Positions 42,078 to 50,255 of a DNA stretch of 64,000 nucleotides are shown here, in pieces (within the stretch, counting starts at the first letter, position 1; each line of letters begins with the position of its first letter). The translations under genes were made by a program, and so were the position numbers. The notes under the pieces are model-generated. The model was not told the DNA's origin, did not search any database, and was given only the letters and a program-made list of their open reading frames with translations. Origin of the DNA: CAZOVB01 sp046541415 (GTDB lineage: Bacteria; Planctomycetota; Phycisphaerae; SM23-33); NCBI GenBank assembly GCA_046541415.1, contig JBKHDI010000012.1:7827-71826 (forward strand). The letters run 5' to 3'.

Positions 42078-43645
42078 GCGCTGCTGCTTTCGGGCGAAGG
42101 TTCAGGCCCCGGTCTCGTCTCGGCCGAAGCTCCGATCCGCCGGGACATCCGGGCAAAGCGCCGGCGCCACAGCCAGACTTCGCCGCGACCCAGAAGCTGG
42201 ACCAGGGCCCGCTTGGACCATCGTACGCCTCCGGCCCGCTGATTGTCGCAGTAGAGCCCTGGGACGCGCCGGAAGTTCAGTTCGTAGCACGTGCGGAACA
42301 GCTCCAGCTGGTCGGGCCTCATGCGGCCCAGGTGGAACGCGCCATCCCCGGCCAGGGGTTCGTGAAATACCGGAAAGATGACCACGCGCATCTCCGCCAG
42401 GCGCTCGACCAGACGGGCCGTGGCGGCCACGTCGTCCGGCGTCTCCCCTTCCAGGCCCAGGACCAGGCTGACGACGGGAAAGAATCCGCAGCGGTCGAGT
42501 TTCGCCACCGATTCGTAGACCAGCTCGGGCCAGTCGTCGGCTGAGAACGGGGCGATCTTGCCCGCCCCCGTCGCCGCGACCAGGCGGCCACTGGCGCTTT
42601 CGACACCCAGGTTCACCCACAGCCCGTCGGTCTGGGCGTCCCAGGACAGCAGCCGGCGGATTTCCGTCAGCTGCTCGTCGTCCAGTTGGGCGACCGAGGA
42701 AATGTTGCCGTGGTCGATCTGCATGAACCGCAGGCCCTCCAGGCGACGCATCCGGCTGAGCAGATCGTGCAAGGCGTCGAAGTTGACCTTGGGCCCGTTC
42801 GCCCCGTAGCGGAAAAAGTCCTCGCTGCTGGAAACGACGTTGGACACCCCTCCGGCGAGATTGGTTTCGATGTCGGCCAGAATGGTTTTCGGCTCGACGT
42901 GCTGCATCTTCATCGGCCCGGCCACGCAGAAGCTGCACCCCTTTCCGCACCCGCGCGACAGCTCAACCGAACCCATCACGCTGGGGGCAAGGATGGATTC
43001 GACGGCTGGGGCGCAGGTGGTCGGTTCCGACGCATAGGCCGGCGGGCGTTTCCCTGCCAGGACGTCGGAGACGATCTGCGGACCTCGGTCCTCGAAGTAG
43101 CCCTCGAAGACGCAGTCGATCCCGTGGGCGGCCGCGACTTGAGGACTGCGCCGATACTGCCACGCCCCCGCCCCTCCGAAGAGCACCGCAAAGCCGTGTT
43201 TCTCCTTGGCCGTCCGGATCTGCTGCATCATTCGTCCGGTGAGTTTCTTGGTATACAGCTGCCCGCCGCAGAAAACCTTCGTGGTGGTGTTGCTCATCCC
43301 CTCGCCCAGCGGATCGGAGCTGGAGACACAGACGAGTTTGGTCCAGGGCCCCAGCAGGCTGCCCACCGATTCCGGGCTGGCGCAGGCGACCTGCCAGGCC
43401 GACAGGCCCAGACGGTTTCGCAGGGCCGCCTCGATCCGGCGGATGCCCAGCGGGGCGACCCGGGCCCGCCCCTGCCCGTCGACCGGCAGTTTGGGCGAAA
43501 GCAGCTTGCGCCAGAGCAGGCCCGGCGTCTCGGTGGTCTGCATCGTCGCGAAGATACCCTCGAAGAGCACCTGGTAGTTTCCCGAAAGCGTTCGATCGGC
43601 AACAAGGACCACCTCCGGCTGAAGGGCATGGCGGCGTGAAGTCAC
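42074..43645 (-). CDS. Radical SAM enzyme with N-terminal Rossmann-like (B12-binding-type) domain
   Basis: 523 residues from GTG 43645; the start overlaps the ferredoxin stop (GTGA). Residues 1-220 form an alpha/beta domain with LVADRTLSGNYQVLFEGI and VLFGGAGAWQYRRSP patterns, like the cobalamin-binding-type domain of B12-dependent radical SAM proteins, but the base-off DxHxxG is not seen. The radical SAM motif is CGKGCSFC near residue 231 (Cx3Cx2C). Further downstream are GVESASGRLVAATGAG and GLEGETPDDVAATARLVE. Within the array the enzyme could make a C-C or ring-closing change on a prenyl substrate. It is encoded next to a ferredoxin. Confidence 0.85.
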   Translation of the reverse strand: MTSRRHALQPEVVLVADRTLSGNYQVLFEGIFATMQTTETPGLLWRKLLSPKLPVDGQGRARVAPLGIRRIEAALRNRLGLSAWQVACASPESVGSLLGPWTKLVCVSSSDPLGEGMSNTTTKVFCGGQLYTKKLTGRMMQQIRTAKEKHGFAVLFGGAGAWQYRRSPQVAAAHGIDCVFEGYFEDRGPQIVSDVLAGKRPPAYASEPTTCAPAVESILAPSVMGSVELSRGCGKGCSFCVAGPMKMQHVEPKTILADIETNLAGGVSNVVSSSEDFFRYGANGPKVNFDALHDLLSRMRRLEGLRFMQIDHGNISSVAQLDDEQLTEIRRLLSWDAQTDGLWVNLGVESASGRLVAATGAGKIAPFSADDWPELVYESVAKLDRCGFFPVVSLVLGLEGETPDDVAATARLVERLAEMRVVIFPVFHEPLAGDGAFHLGRMRPDQLELFRTCYELNFRRVPGLYCDNQRAGGVRWSKRALVQLLGRGEVWLWRRRFARMSRRIGASAETRPGPEPSPESSSA

Positions 43646-44409
43646 GATCGATCCCCGCGGAGCCCGGAAAGGCTGTCCAGCACGTCTTGTGGAATTGCCA
43701 GCTGCTGCTGGAGACGGTCGAGGCACTCGCAGCGTTCGGCCTCGGCCTTGCCGAGGTCCATCTGCGGATTGGCTGCCCGCACCGAGCGGGCGCGGAGGGC
43801 GGCGTAGATGTCCTGTTTCGACAACGAATCCAGGTCGACCTGGTCGGCCTGGCCGTCTGGGATCGCTGCCCCTGCGATCAGGCCGGACTCGTGCTTGGCG
43901 AAGACGATCGCCCCGGTCGGGCAGACACGGGCACAGGCGGGACAGTTGTTTTTGCACTTGGCCGGGCGGGCTACGCGGATCTGCCCGTCGGCGTCGACCG
44001 AGTAGACCCCGAAGAGACAGAAGGACAGACACTTCTTGCAGTTGTTGCAGCGGTCGCGGTCGATGACGGGGAACCAGGGCACCCAACTGGACGGGGCGGG
44101 CGTAGAGAGGGCTTCGGCGGCCTGTTCGACCAGTTCCCACGCGCCGCGGGCATCGAGCCCGGCCAGGTCGCGCAGGGCGAAGGATTCACTGTCTGCTGCG
44201 GCAGAGAGGTTGGCCCGGGCCTCCGGCTGGAAGGCCCCGAGGACCAGCAGGGCCTGGCCTGGGGCGGCGGTGACTTCGCAGAGGCAGGTGGCGCGGACGA
44301 CGGGTCGGCCGGCATCGAGCAGCGAGCGGATCAGCTCGAAACCCAGTTTCGGATCGATCGGCCTGGCGCCAGGCCCTTCGTAGAGGGCGATTTTGAGCTC
44401 AACTGCCAC
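43642..44409 (-). CDS. 2x4Fe-4S ferredoxin-like protein
   Basis: 255 residues from GTG 44409, with AGGAGG six bases upstream. After an N-terminal alpha/beta region (residues about 1-105), the motifs CNNCKKCLSFCLFG (near 120) and CPACARVCP (near 152) bind two iron-sulfur clusters. It should deliver electrons to the radical SAM enzyme encoded next. A C-terminal helical segment (about residues 195-255) follows. It overlaps the small gene before it by 11 bases and the radical SAM gene after it by four. Confidence 0.82.
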   Translation of the reverse strand: MAVELKIALYEGPGARPIDPKLGFELIRSLLDAGRPVVRATCLCEVTAAPGQALLVLGAFQPEARANLSAAADSESFALRDLAGLDARGAWELVEQAAEALSTPAPSSWVPWFPVIDRDRCNNCKKCLSFCLFGVYSVDADGQIRVARPAKCKNNCPACARVCPTGAIVFAKHESGLIAGAAIPDGQADQVDLDSLSKQDIYAALRARSVRAANPQMDLGKAEAERCECLDRLQQQLAIPQDVLDSLSGLRGDRS

Positions 44410-44752
44410 GGCCGGCCTCCTCTTTCAGCCCCTCCAGGAGGGTTTCCAGAACCTGCTCGGCCGATCGGGTCCGCATGTCGGCCAGCTTCAGCCGCGGCGG
44501 GTTTTCTGCCTCGGCCAGGCCCAGCAGCAGTTCGACCGCCCGCTCGTGGCAGGCGGCGATGCGGAGATCGTCGGTCTCCAGCAGCCTGGCCAGGGCGGCG
44601 GGGTTCCTCGCGGCCAGGCCGCAGAGGTCGTCGACGGCCTCGAACGCGGCGCCCGATGCGCAGAGGCCTTCCAGCACGCCATCGGTGGTTTCCGGCGCAA
44701 TGGTCGAGGCATGTCGACAACGACAGTAGAGGATACGACAGCTCTGGGGCAT
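44399..44752 (-). CDS. Small HdrA-N-like cysteine protein
   Basis: 117 residues. CRILYCRCRHASTI at residues 5-18, DDLCGLAARNPAAL near 41 and LRIAACHERAV near 62 follow the spacing of the N-terminal module of HdrA-type proteins (CxCGxNI ... DxLC ... VVAAC), so it may be a redox or cluster-binding piece. GGAGA precedes the ATG. It starts 24 bases after the first PQQ-type propeller and overlaps the ferredoxin. The HdrA-like reading is by eye only. Confidence 0.55.
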   Translation of the reverse strand: MPQSCRILYCRCRHASTIAPETTDGVLEGLCASGAAFEAVDDLCGLAARNPAALARLLETDDLRIAACHERAVELLLGLAEAENPPRLKLADMRTRSAEQVLETLLEGLKEEAGRGS

Positions 44753-44776
44753 GATTCTCCGGCTGGCCCAGCGGGG

Positions 44777-46015
44777 TTACTCGCTCGCCTTGGCAGGCTT
44801 GATCGCTTCGGTCTTGACCGGGTAGCAGTATAGCTTCTTGCTGTCGCGAATGAAAATCCGTCCGTCCATCATCGCCGGGGCCGCCCAGGTCTTGTCTGCC
44901 AGCTTTCGCGTGCCTTCGAGCTTGAGCTTTCCGTCTGCCTGGAGGGTCACCAGCCCCACGTTGCCCGGCTCGGAGAAGACCAGGGCCTTGTCCTTGCCGG
45001 CGATGATGTGCGTCATGCCGGAGAGGTACAACTCGTTGTCGTAATCCTTCCAGAGGACCTTGAGCTTCTTCTCCGGGTCCAGCAGGAACAGGCCTCCGCC
45101 GGAGGCCAGAACCTTATCGCCCAGCAGGACGGGGGTGTCCATCTCGGTGTAGACGTCTTCGTTGGTGGCGATCGGCTCGTCGTTGATCTTCCCGCCGTCC
45201 TTGAACTCGAACAGCTGGGCCCAGCTGCTGTGGACCGTCAGCAGTTTGCCGTTGACGAGCAGCGGCGAGGGGACCGAGTAATCCCAGGCCTCTTCCGGCT
45301 CGATCGCCCAGAGCTTCTTGCCCGTCTTGAGCTCCCAGCCGTTGACGCCGTAGTCGTCGTAGGTGACCACCTGCACCACGCCGCCGAGTGTGCCGATAAC
45401 CGGCGACGCATAGCCCATGCCCGAGCCCTTGGCCTTCCAGATCAGCTTGCCCGTAGCCGGCTCGAGGGCCACCAGCGTCGCATCCTTGCCGCCGACCGGC
45501 ACGATCAGCTTGCCATCGGCGATCATCGGCGAGCCGGAGAAGCCCCATTCCGGCACGGCGGCGTCGTAGCCGTCGACAAAGTCGACGGCGTAGACTTTCT
45601 TGCCGTCGGCGAGGTTCAAACAGACCATCTGCCCGAAGGCGTTGACCATGTAGACTTTGCCGTTGGCGATCAGCGGGGTGATCCGCGCTCCGGCGTTGTA
45701 GTCCATCTCCTCGGTGTTGGGGACGCTGTAGGCCCAGATCTTTTTGCCCGTCTTGGCCTCCAGACAGTACAACGCGTCGGTCTGCTTGCCGTAGTCGGGA
45801 ACAAGCACCTTGCCGTCGGCCGCAGCGATGCCCGCGTGACATTCGCCCAGCATATCCATGGTCCATTCGGGTTTCTCAGCCGGCAGGGCCTGGGGGGTCT
45901 GCCCGGCCACGCCGTTACGCTGCGGGCCTCGCCACTGAGGCCAGTCGCCGGCCATCGCCGAGACGCAAACCGCCAACACGCACACGAGGGACAACAGGGA
46001 AAGCTGTCTGTTCAT
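44777..46015 (-). CDS. Exported PQQ-type beta-propeller protein (proximal end of isoprenoid array)
   Basis: 412 residues from ATG 46015 (an in-frame GTG at 46027 is an alternative). Signal peptide about residues 1-22 (ending SAMAG), then DWPQWRGPQRNG, the common start of planctomycete PQQ-propeller proteins, and repeats such as ALYCLEAKTGKKIWAY and VYMVNAFGQMVCLNLADGKKVYA. No dehydrogenase active site is visible. It is the first gene of the contiguous minus-strand array; the gap to the small HdrA-N-like gene is 24 bases. A gap of 118 bases separates it from the upstream gene and may hold the operon promoter, though I see no clear one. Confidence 0.82.
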   Translation of the reverse strand: MNRQLSLLSLVCVLAVCVSAMAGDWPQWRGPQRNGVAGQTPQALPAEKPEWTMDMLGECHAGIAAADGKVLVPDYGKQTDALYCLEAKTGKKIWAYSVPNTEEMDYNAGARITPLIANGKVYMVNAFGQMVCLNLADGKKVYAVDFVDGYDAAVPEWGFSGSPMIADGKLIVPVGGKDATLVALEPATGKLIWKAKGSGMGYASPVIGTLGGVVQVVTYDDYGVNGWELKTGKKLWAIEPEEAWDYSVPSPLLVNGKLLTVHSSWAQLFEFKDGGKINDEPIATNEDVYTEMDTPVLLGDKVLASGGGLFLLDPEKKLKVLWKDYDNELYLSGMTHIIAGKDKALVFSEPGNVGLVTLQADGKLKLEGTRKLADKTWAAPAMMDGRIFIRDSKKLYCYPVKTEAIKPAKASE

Positions 46016-46133
46016 CACGGAGCTCACTTCAAGGTAGGTAGGTCGGGCTTGGTTTCCTGACAGTCGGCCCCTTCAGGAGGGTACAAATACAACGCTGCAT
46101 GGGCCGGAAGGTTCCGCCGCCCAAGGCAGCAAA

Positions 46134-46964
46134 TCAGAGGCTTCGGGCGGCGCGGTCGGGGATCTCGATCAGCTGGAACCGCTGGGCCCGTGGGGCCTGA
46201 ATCGTCCCGGCCGACGACCAGTTCGTCCCGTCGGGGCTGGTCAGGCCCAGCATCTCGTCGCTGCCGGTGAGGCGGTAGATCAGCAGCCAGTGGTCCTGCA
46301 GGAAACCCAATGCCGCTGCGGCGGCCCCGCTTTCGCTGAGCCTGGCTGAGACGCCCACGAAGGGCCCTGTCCCCAACTGGCTGCGCCCGACGCGGATGGC
46401 CTGGAAATACGTCTGGCTATCAGCGCGGCCCCGGTCGTCCTTGAAGGCCATCAGGTACAGTTCCTGACCCCAGGCCACGGCCGCCTGACAAACATCGTAG
46501 CCGGGGTCGAACAGCTCGACGGCTGGGGAAATCTCGCTGAAATTCGCGGTCGTCGCCGCCCAGATCCGCCGACGGATCGTCCCGGAAGGGCTGCGGAACT
46601 CTGCCGTCCAGTAGATCCGGGCCAGGCGCCGCTGCCGGTCGCAGTAGCAGCCCGGCTCGACCAGGCGGACCAGCCGGGGCTCGTCAGCCATCACGTCCAG
46701 GACCTCCGGATCGGACCACTGTCGCAGGTCGTCGCTGGCTGCGTGCAGCAGGCCCCCGCCGGTAACCCCGGCCGGGCAGATCGCGTGGTACCGCTGGTCG
46801 GGGTCGACGAACAGGCAGCAACCTTCTGCCGCGGCGGAGTCTTTCGGGGGCTGATAGATCACCCTGCCCGCCCCGACCGGTCTGAACGTCAGCCCGCCAT
46901 CGGACATCGCCAGCCGCACAGCCGGCTCACCGGGAGTCTGATAGGCCATCGCAAGCATCGGCAC
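46134..46964 (-). CDS. Beta-propeller glycosidase-like protein of unknown function
   Basis: 276 residues from GTG 46964; the ATG two codons later is as likely. The sequence resembles GH43/GH32-like five-bladed propellers: LFVDPDQRYHAICPAG, LHAASDDLRQWSDPEVLD, RRLARIYWTAEFRSPSG, LYLMAFKDDRG and GLTSPDGTNWSSAG are blade-type segments. I do not recognise a catalytic triad, so hydrolase activity is uncertain. It has no signal peptide. Upstream of the isoprenoid array on the same strand, separated by 118 bases. Confidence 0.6.
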   Translation of the reverse strand: MPMLAMAYQTPGEPAVRLAMSDGGLTFRPVGAGRVIYQPPKDSAAAEGCCLFVDPDQRYHAICPAGVTGGGLLHAASDDLRQWSDPEVLDVMADEPRLVRLVEPGCYCDRQRRLARIYWTAEFRSPSGTIRRRIWAATTANFSEISPAVELFDPGYDVCQAAVAWGQELYLMAFKDDRGRADSQTYFQAIRVGRSQLGTGPFVGVSARLSESGAAAAALGFLQDHWLLIYRLTGSDEMLGLTSPDGTNWSSAGTIQAPRAQRFQLIEIPDRAARSL

Positions 46965-47054
46965 GTCCCAGAAAAGAGTTGCTTTCCGTCCCCGCCCATC
47001 CTACGCCCAGTCGGCCGGGAGGGCAACCATTGGCCGCTCGCCTCCAAGGCTTGC

Positions 47055-49679
47055 CTACAGCTCTGCCTGGAGCTTGCGGAGCAGGTCCAGGGCCTGGATG
47101 GGGGTCATGTTGTTCAGGTCGGCATCTTTGATCTCGCGGGCGACGCGGGCAGCGGGATCGGCGAACAGCTGCATCTGGCAGGCCGCCTGGCGGGCCCGTT
47201 CTGCCAGGGCGGGCATGTCCAGGCCTTCTGCCAGGTGAGCCTGGAGCTGGGGCAGGATTTGCCTTGCCCGCTGGATGACGTCTTTGGGCACCCCGGCCAG
47301 CCGGGCCACGTGCACGCCATAACTCTGGTCTGTTCCGCCTTTTACGATCTTGTGCAGGAAGATCACCTCATCGGCCCATTCCCGCACGGCCACGTTGAGG
47401 TTCGTCGTGCCGTCCAGCAACTGCTCCAGTTCGGTCAGCTCGTGGTAGTGGGTGGCAAAGAGCGTCCGGCAGCGAATGTTCAGGGCGATGTGCTCGCTGA
47501 TCGCCCAGGCCAGCGACAGCCCGTCGCACGTGCTCGTGCCGCGCCCCACTTCGTCTAGAATGACCAGCGAGCGGCTCGTGGCGTTGTTGAGGATGTTGGC
47601 CGTCTCGACCATCTCCAGCATGAAGGTGGACAAACCCGCGGTCAGTTCGTCGGCCGCCCCGACCCGGGTGAAGATCCGGTCGGCCAGGCCGATGGTGGCC
47701 GCCTCTGCCGGGATGAAGCTGCCCGTCTGGGCCAGCAGCACCAGCAGGGCCACCTGGCGGATGTACGTGCTCTTGCCGGCCATGTTCGGGCCCGTAATGA
47801 TCAACAGGCGGTCGTTCCTGGCCCCCATCTTCACGTCGTTGGGCACGAACTGCTCGCGCAGCTGCTCTGCCAGCACCGGGTGGCGCCCGGCGGTGATCTC
47901 CAGGACGTTGTCCTGGGTGACTTTGGGGCGGATGTAGCCGCGGTCCAGGGCCAGCTGGGCCAGGCCCCCCAGTACGTCCAGCCGTGCCAGGGCCTCGGCC
48001 GCTGCCTGGAAAGGCCCGATGAACCCGCCCAACTGGCCGCAGATCTCGTCGTAGAGGCGCTGCTCGATCGCCTTGGCCCGCTCTGCCGCGGTAAGGACCT
48101 CCGACTCGTACCGCTTCAACTCGTCGGTGATGTAGCGCTCGGCGTTCTTCAGCGTCTGCTTGCGGACGTAATCTGCCGGGACCTTGTCTTTGTGGGCGTG
48201 GGTGATCTCGATGTAATAGCCGAATACCTTGTTGAAACCCACCTTCAGGTTGGCGATACCCAGGCGCTTGGCCTGGGAGGCCTGGTACTCCGCCAGCCAG
48301 CTCTGGCCGTCCTTGTCGACGCGGCGGAGGCGGTCAAGCTCTTGGTCGTAGCCGGCTGCGATGACGCCCCCGTCGCGGGTGACGTTGGGACAGTCCGGGT
48401 CGATGGCCCGGGCGACCAGCTCGGCCGGGGCATCCAGCTCCGTCAGGTCCGGCGCCAGCTCGCTGAGCAGGTCCGATCCGCAGCCGGCGACCATTTCGTG
48501 GACAGCAGGCAGCTGCTGGAGCGTCTGACCGAGGCTGACCAGTTCGCGCGGGCGGGCCCTGCCAAGGGCGATATTGGCGGCAATGCGGTCGATATTGCTC
48601 GTCTGGCCGAGCATCTCGCGAATGCGACCCAGGCGGCTGCGGTCGCCGAGAAGCTCCTCAACGGCGTCCTGGCGGGCGACGATCGGGCTGTAACCGGTCA
48701 GCGGGTAGTTCAGCCAGCGTTCCAGCAGTCTGGCGCCCATGCCGGTGACGGTCTTGTCGATCGAGGCCAGCAGCGAGCCGGCCCGACTGTTGCCCCGCAG
48801 CGTCCGGTGGACCTCCAGGCAGCGCAGCGTATTGGCGTCGATGGCCATGTGCTCAGCCCGATCGAAGCGGCGGATGCTGCGGACGTGGTCCAGGGCGGTC
48901 TTCTGCGTCTCGCGGAGATACGCGATGATCCCCCCCGCCGCCGAGACCGATTCGTCCCATTCGCCCAGGCCGAAACCCTCCAGCGTCACCGTCCCGAAGT
49001 GTTCCTGCAGGGTCTCTCTCGATGCGTGCTTGTCGTACTCCCACGGCGGGCGCGTGGTGACCGACCCGCCGGTGTACCGCTGGACGGCCTGGCGGAAGTC
49101 CGGGTTGTCCACGGCGCTGGATTCCGGACAGAGCACCTCGGCAGGGCGGATGCGGGTCAGTTCATCCAGCACCTGCCCGCGGTCGGCGCAGAGGACCCAG
49201 AACTGCCCGCTGGACAGCTCAGCCCAGGCGATGCCCACCTGTCCGTTGCCCGACTTGCCCCCGGAAGGCGAGAACACCGCCGCCAGGTAATTGCCCTCCC
49301 GCGATTCCAGCAGGGCTTCGTCCGTCAGCGTCCCCGGTGTGACCAGTTGGGTGACGTCCCGCTTGACCACACCCTTGGCCTGGGAGGCGTCCTCTACCTG
49401 CTCGCAGATTGCCACGCGATGTCCCGCCCGGATCAGCCGGGCCAGGTAGCCGTCCAACGCGTGGTACGGAATCCCGGCCAGGGGAATCGCCGAGGGGCCT
49501 TTCGAGCGGCTGGTCAGGGCCAGACCCAACTCGCGAGAGGCGATCTTGGCGTCCTCGTAGAACAGCTCGTAGAAATCGCCCATGCGGAACAGCAGGATGT
49601 AGCCGGGGTACTGGTCCTTGAAGGACTTGTACTGCCGCATTGCGGGCGTGTCGGCCGGGTTGGGCTTGGAGCTGCTCAC
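47055..49679 (-). CDS. mutS: DNA mismatch repair protein MutS
   Basis: 874 residues from GTG 49679. The N-terminus DTPAMRQYKSFKDQYPGYILLFRMGDFYELFYEDA has the mismatch-reading FYE motif; GIPYHALDGYLARLIRAGHRVAICEQVED follows. Walker A GPNMAGKS is near residue 626 and the ATPase signature ILDEVGRGTSTCDG comes later. MutS scans DNA for mispairs and recruits MutL, which is not in the window. The GTG is nine bases after a TATTAT -10, so the message may be leaderless. A later ATG at 49640 would cut off the conserved DTP segment. Confidence 0.95.
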   Translation of the reverse strand: MSSSKPNPADTPAMRQYKSFKDQYPGYILLFRMGDFYELFYEDAKIASRELGLALTSRSKGPSAIPLAGIPYHALDGYLARLIRAGHRVAICEQVEDASQAKGVVKRDVTQLVTPGTLTDEALLESREGNYLAAVFSPSGGKSGNGQVGIAWAELSSGQFWVLCADRGQVLDELTRIRPAEVLCPESSAVDNPDFRQAVQRYTGGSVTTRPPWEYDKHASRETLQEHFGTVTLEGFGLGEWDESVSAAGGIIAYLRETQKTALDHVRSIRRFDRAEHMAIDANTLRCLEVHRTLRGNSRAGSLLASIDKTVTGMGARLLERWLNYPLTGYSPIVARQDAVEELLGDRSRLGRIREMLGQTSNIDRIAANIALGRARPRELVSLGQTLQQLPAVHEMVAGCGSDLLSELAPDLTELDAPAELVARAIDPDCPNVTRDGGVIAAGYDQELDRLRRVDKDGQSWLAEYQASQAKRLGIANLKVGFNKVFGYYIEITHAHKDKVPADYVRKQTLKNAERYITDELKRYESEVLTAAERAKAIEQRLYDEICGQLGGFIGPFQAAAEALARLDVLGGLAQLALDRGYIRPKVTQDNVLEITAGRHPVLAEQLREQFVPNDVKMGARNDRLLIITGPNMAGKSTYIRQVALLVLLAQTGSFIPAEAATIGLADRIFTRVGAADELTAGLSTFMLEMVETANILNNATSRSLVILDEVGRGTSTCDGLSLAWAISEHIALNIRCRTLFATHYHELTELEQLLDGTTNLNVAVREWADEVIFLHKIVKGGTDQSYGVHVARLAGVPKDVIQRARQILPQLQAHLAEGLDMPALAERARQAACQMQLFADPAARVAREIKDADLNNMTPIQALDLLRKLQAEL

Positions 49680-49688
49680 GGTCCGGCC

Positions 49689-49718
49689 ATAATAGAGCAG
49701 ACGGGGCGGGTTGAGCAA
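49689..49718 (-). promoter_or_regulatory. Candidate mutS promoter
   Basis: On the minus strand, TTGCTC at 49718-49713, an 18-base spacer and TATTAT at 49694-49689, nine bases before the GTG start. No ribosome-binding site fits, so a leaderless mRNA is plausible. Confidence 0.5.
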
Positions 49719-50255
49719 GTCCGCGCAAAACGAAGGCCGGCGAGGCGGAGTTTCAAGACTCCATCTCGCCGACCCGATTTACAATCTCAAGGCCTCTGCC
49801 TTGCCCTCATCCCAGCTGCCAAGCCGGTCTCCTTTCAGCCCGGCCGGGCTGCTGTCCCTCTTCCTCCGGCGAATCATTCAGGCCCTCCAGCCTGAACGAC
49901 GCACACAGCTGGTCAATCTCCTCTCACAGCTTTTCAGCTGCCACCGGCCGATGCCTGCAAGCCCTCCGGCCCGCAGTCAGATCAATCATAGGCGCTTGGC
50001 GGCGAATTCCAAACTTTCCTGTGTGCTTTCCTGTTCGCAGATCCGGTTTCTCGGCCATAACACGGTCAATAACAGAGAATTACCTCGCAGAAGAAAAAAA
50101 CGAGGTTCTCTCCTGGGCAGCTTTTCGACGGTTGCCATGTCCGCAAAGGTTTCTCGCGGCCTCGCTTGCTGGGTCTGGCCCCGGCTGGCTGGTGCTGGAG
50201 GGTGATTCGAGGAATTTCTTCGTTCCGACAATTCCAGTACATACCATGAGATGTG
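49719..50255. other. Intergenic region between mutS and the kinase gene
   Basis: 537 bases between divergent genes. I see no convincing coding frame; the longest plus-strand frame (49711-50205) has an implausible composition. The stretch about 50030-50110 is AT-richer and includes the inverted pair CCTCG/CGAGG around an A-rich loop. No riboswitch, tRNA or repeat was recognised. Confidence 0.5.

Noticed and set aside
49711..50205. Plus-strand open frame of 164 codons in the mutS-kinase gap
   Set aside because: Composition is unlike the neighbouring proteins, it lacks an RBS and no family resemblance is visible.
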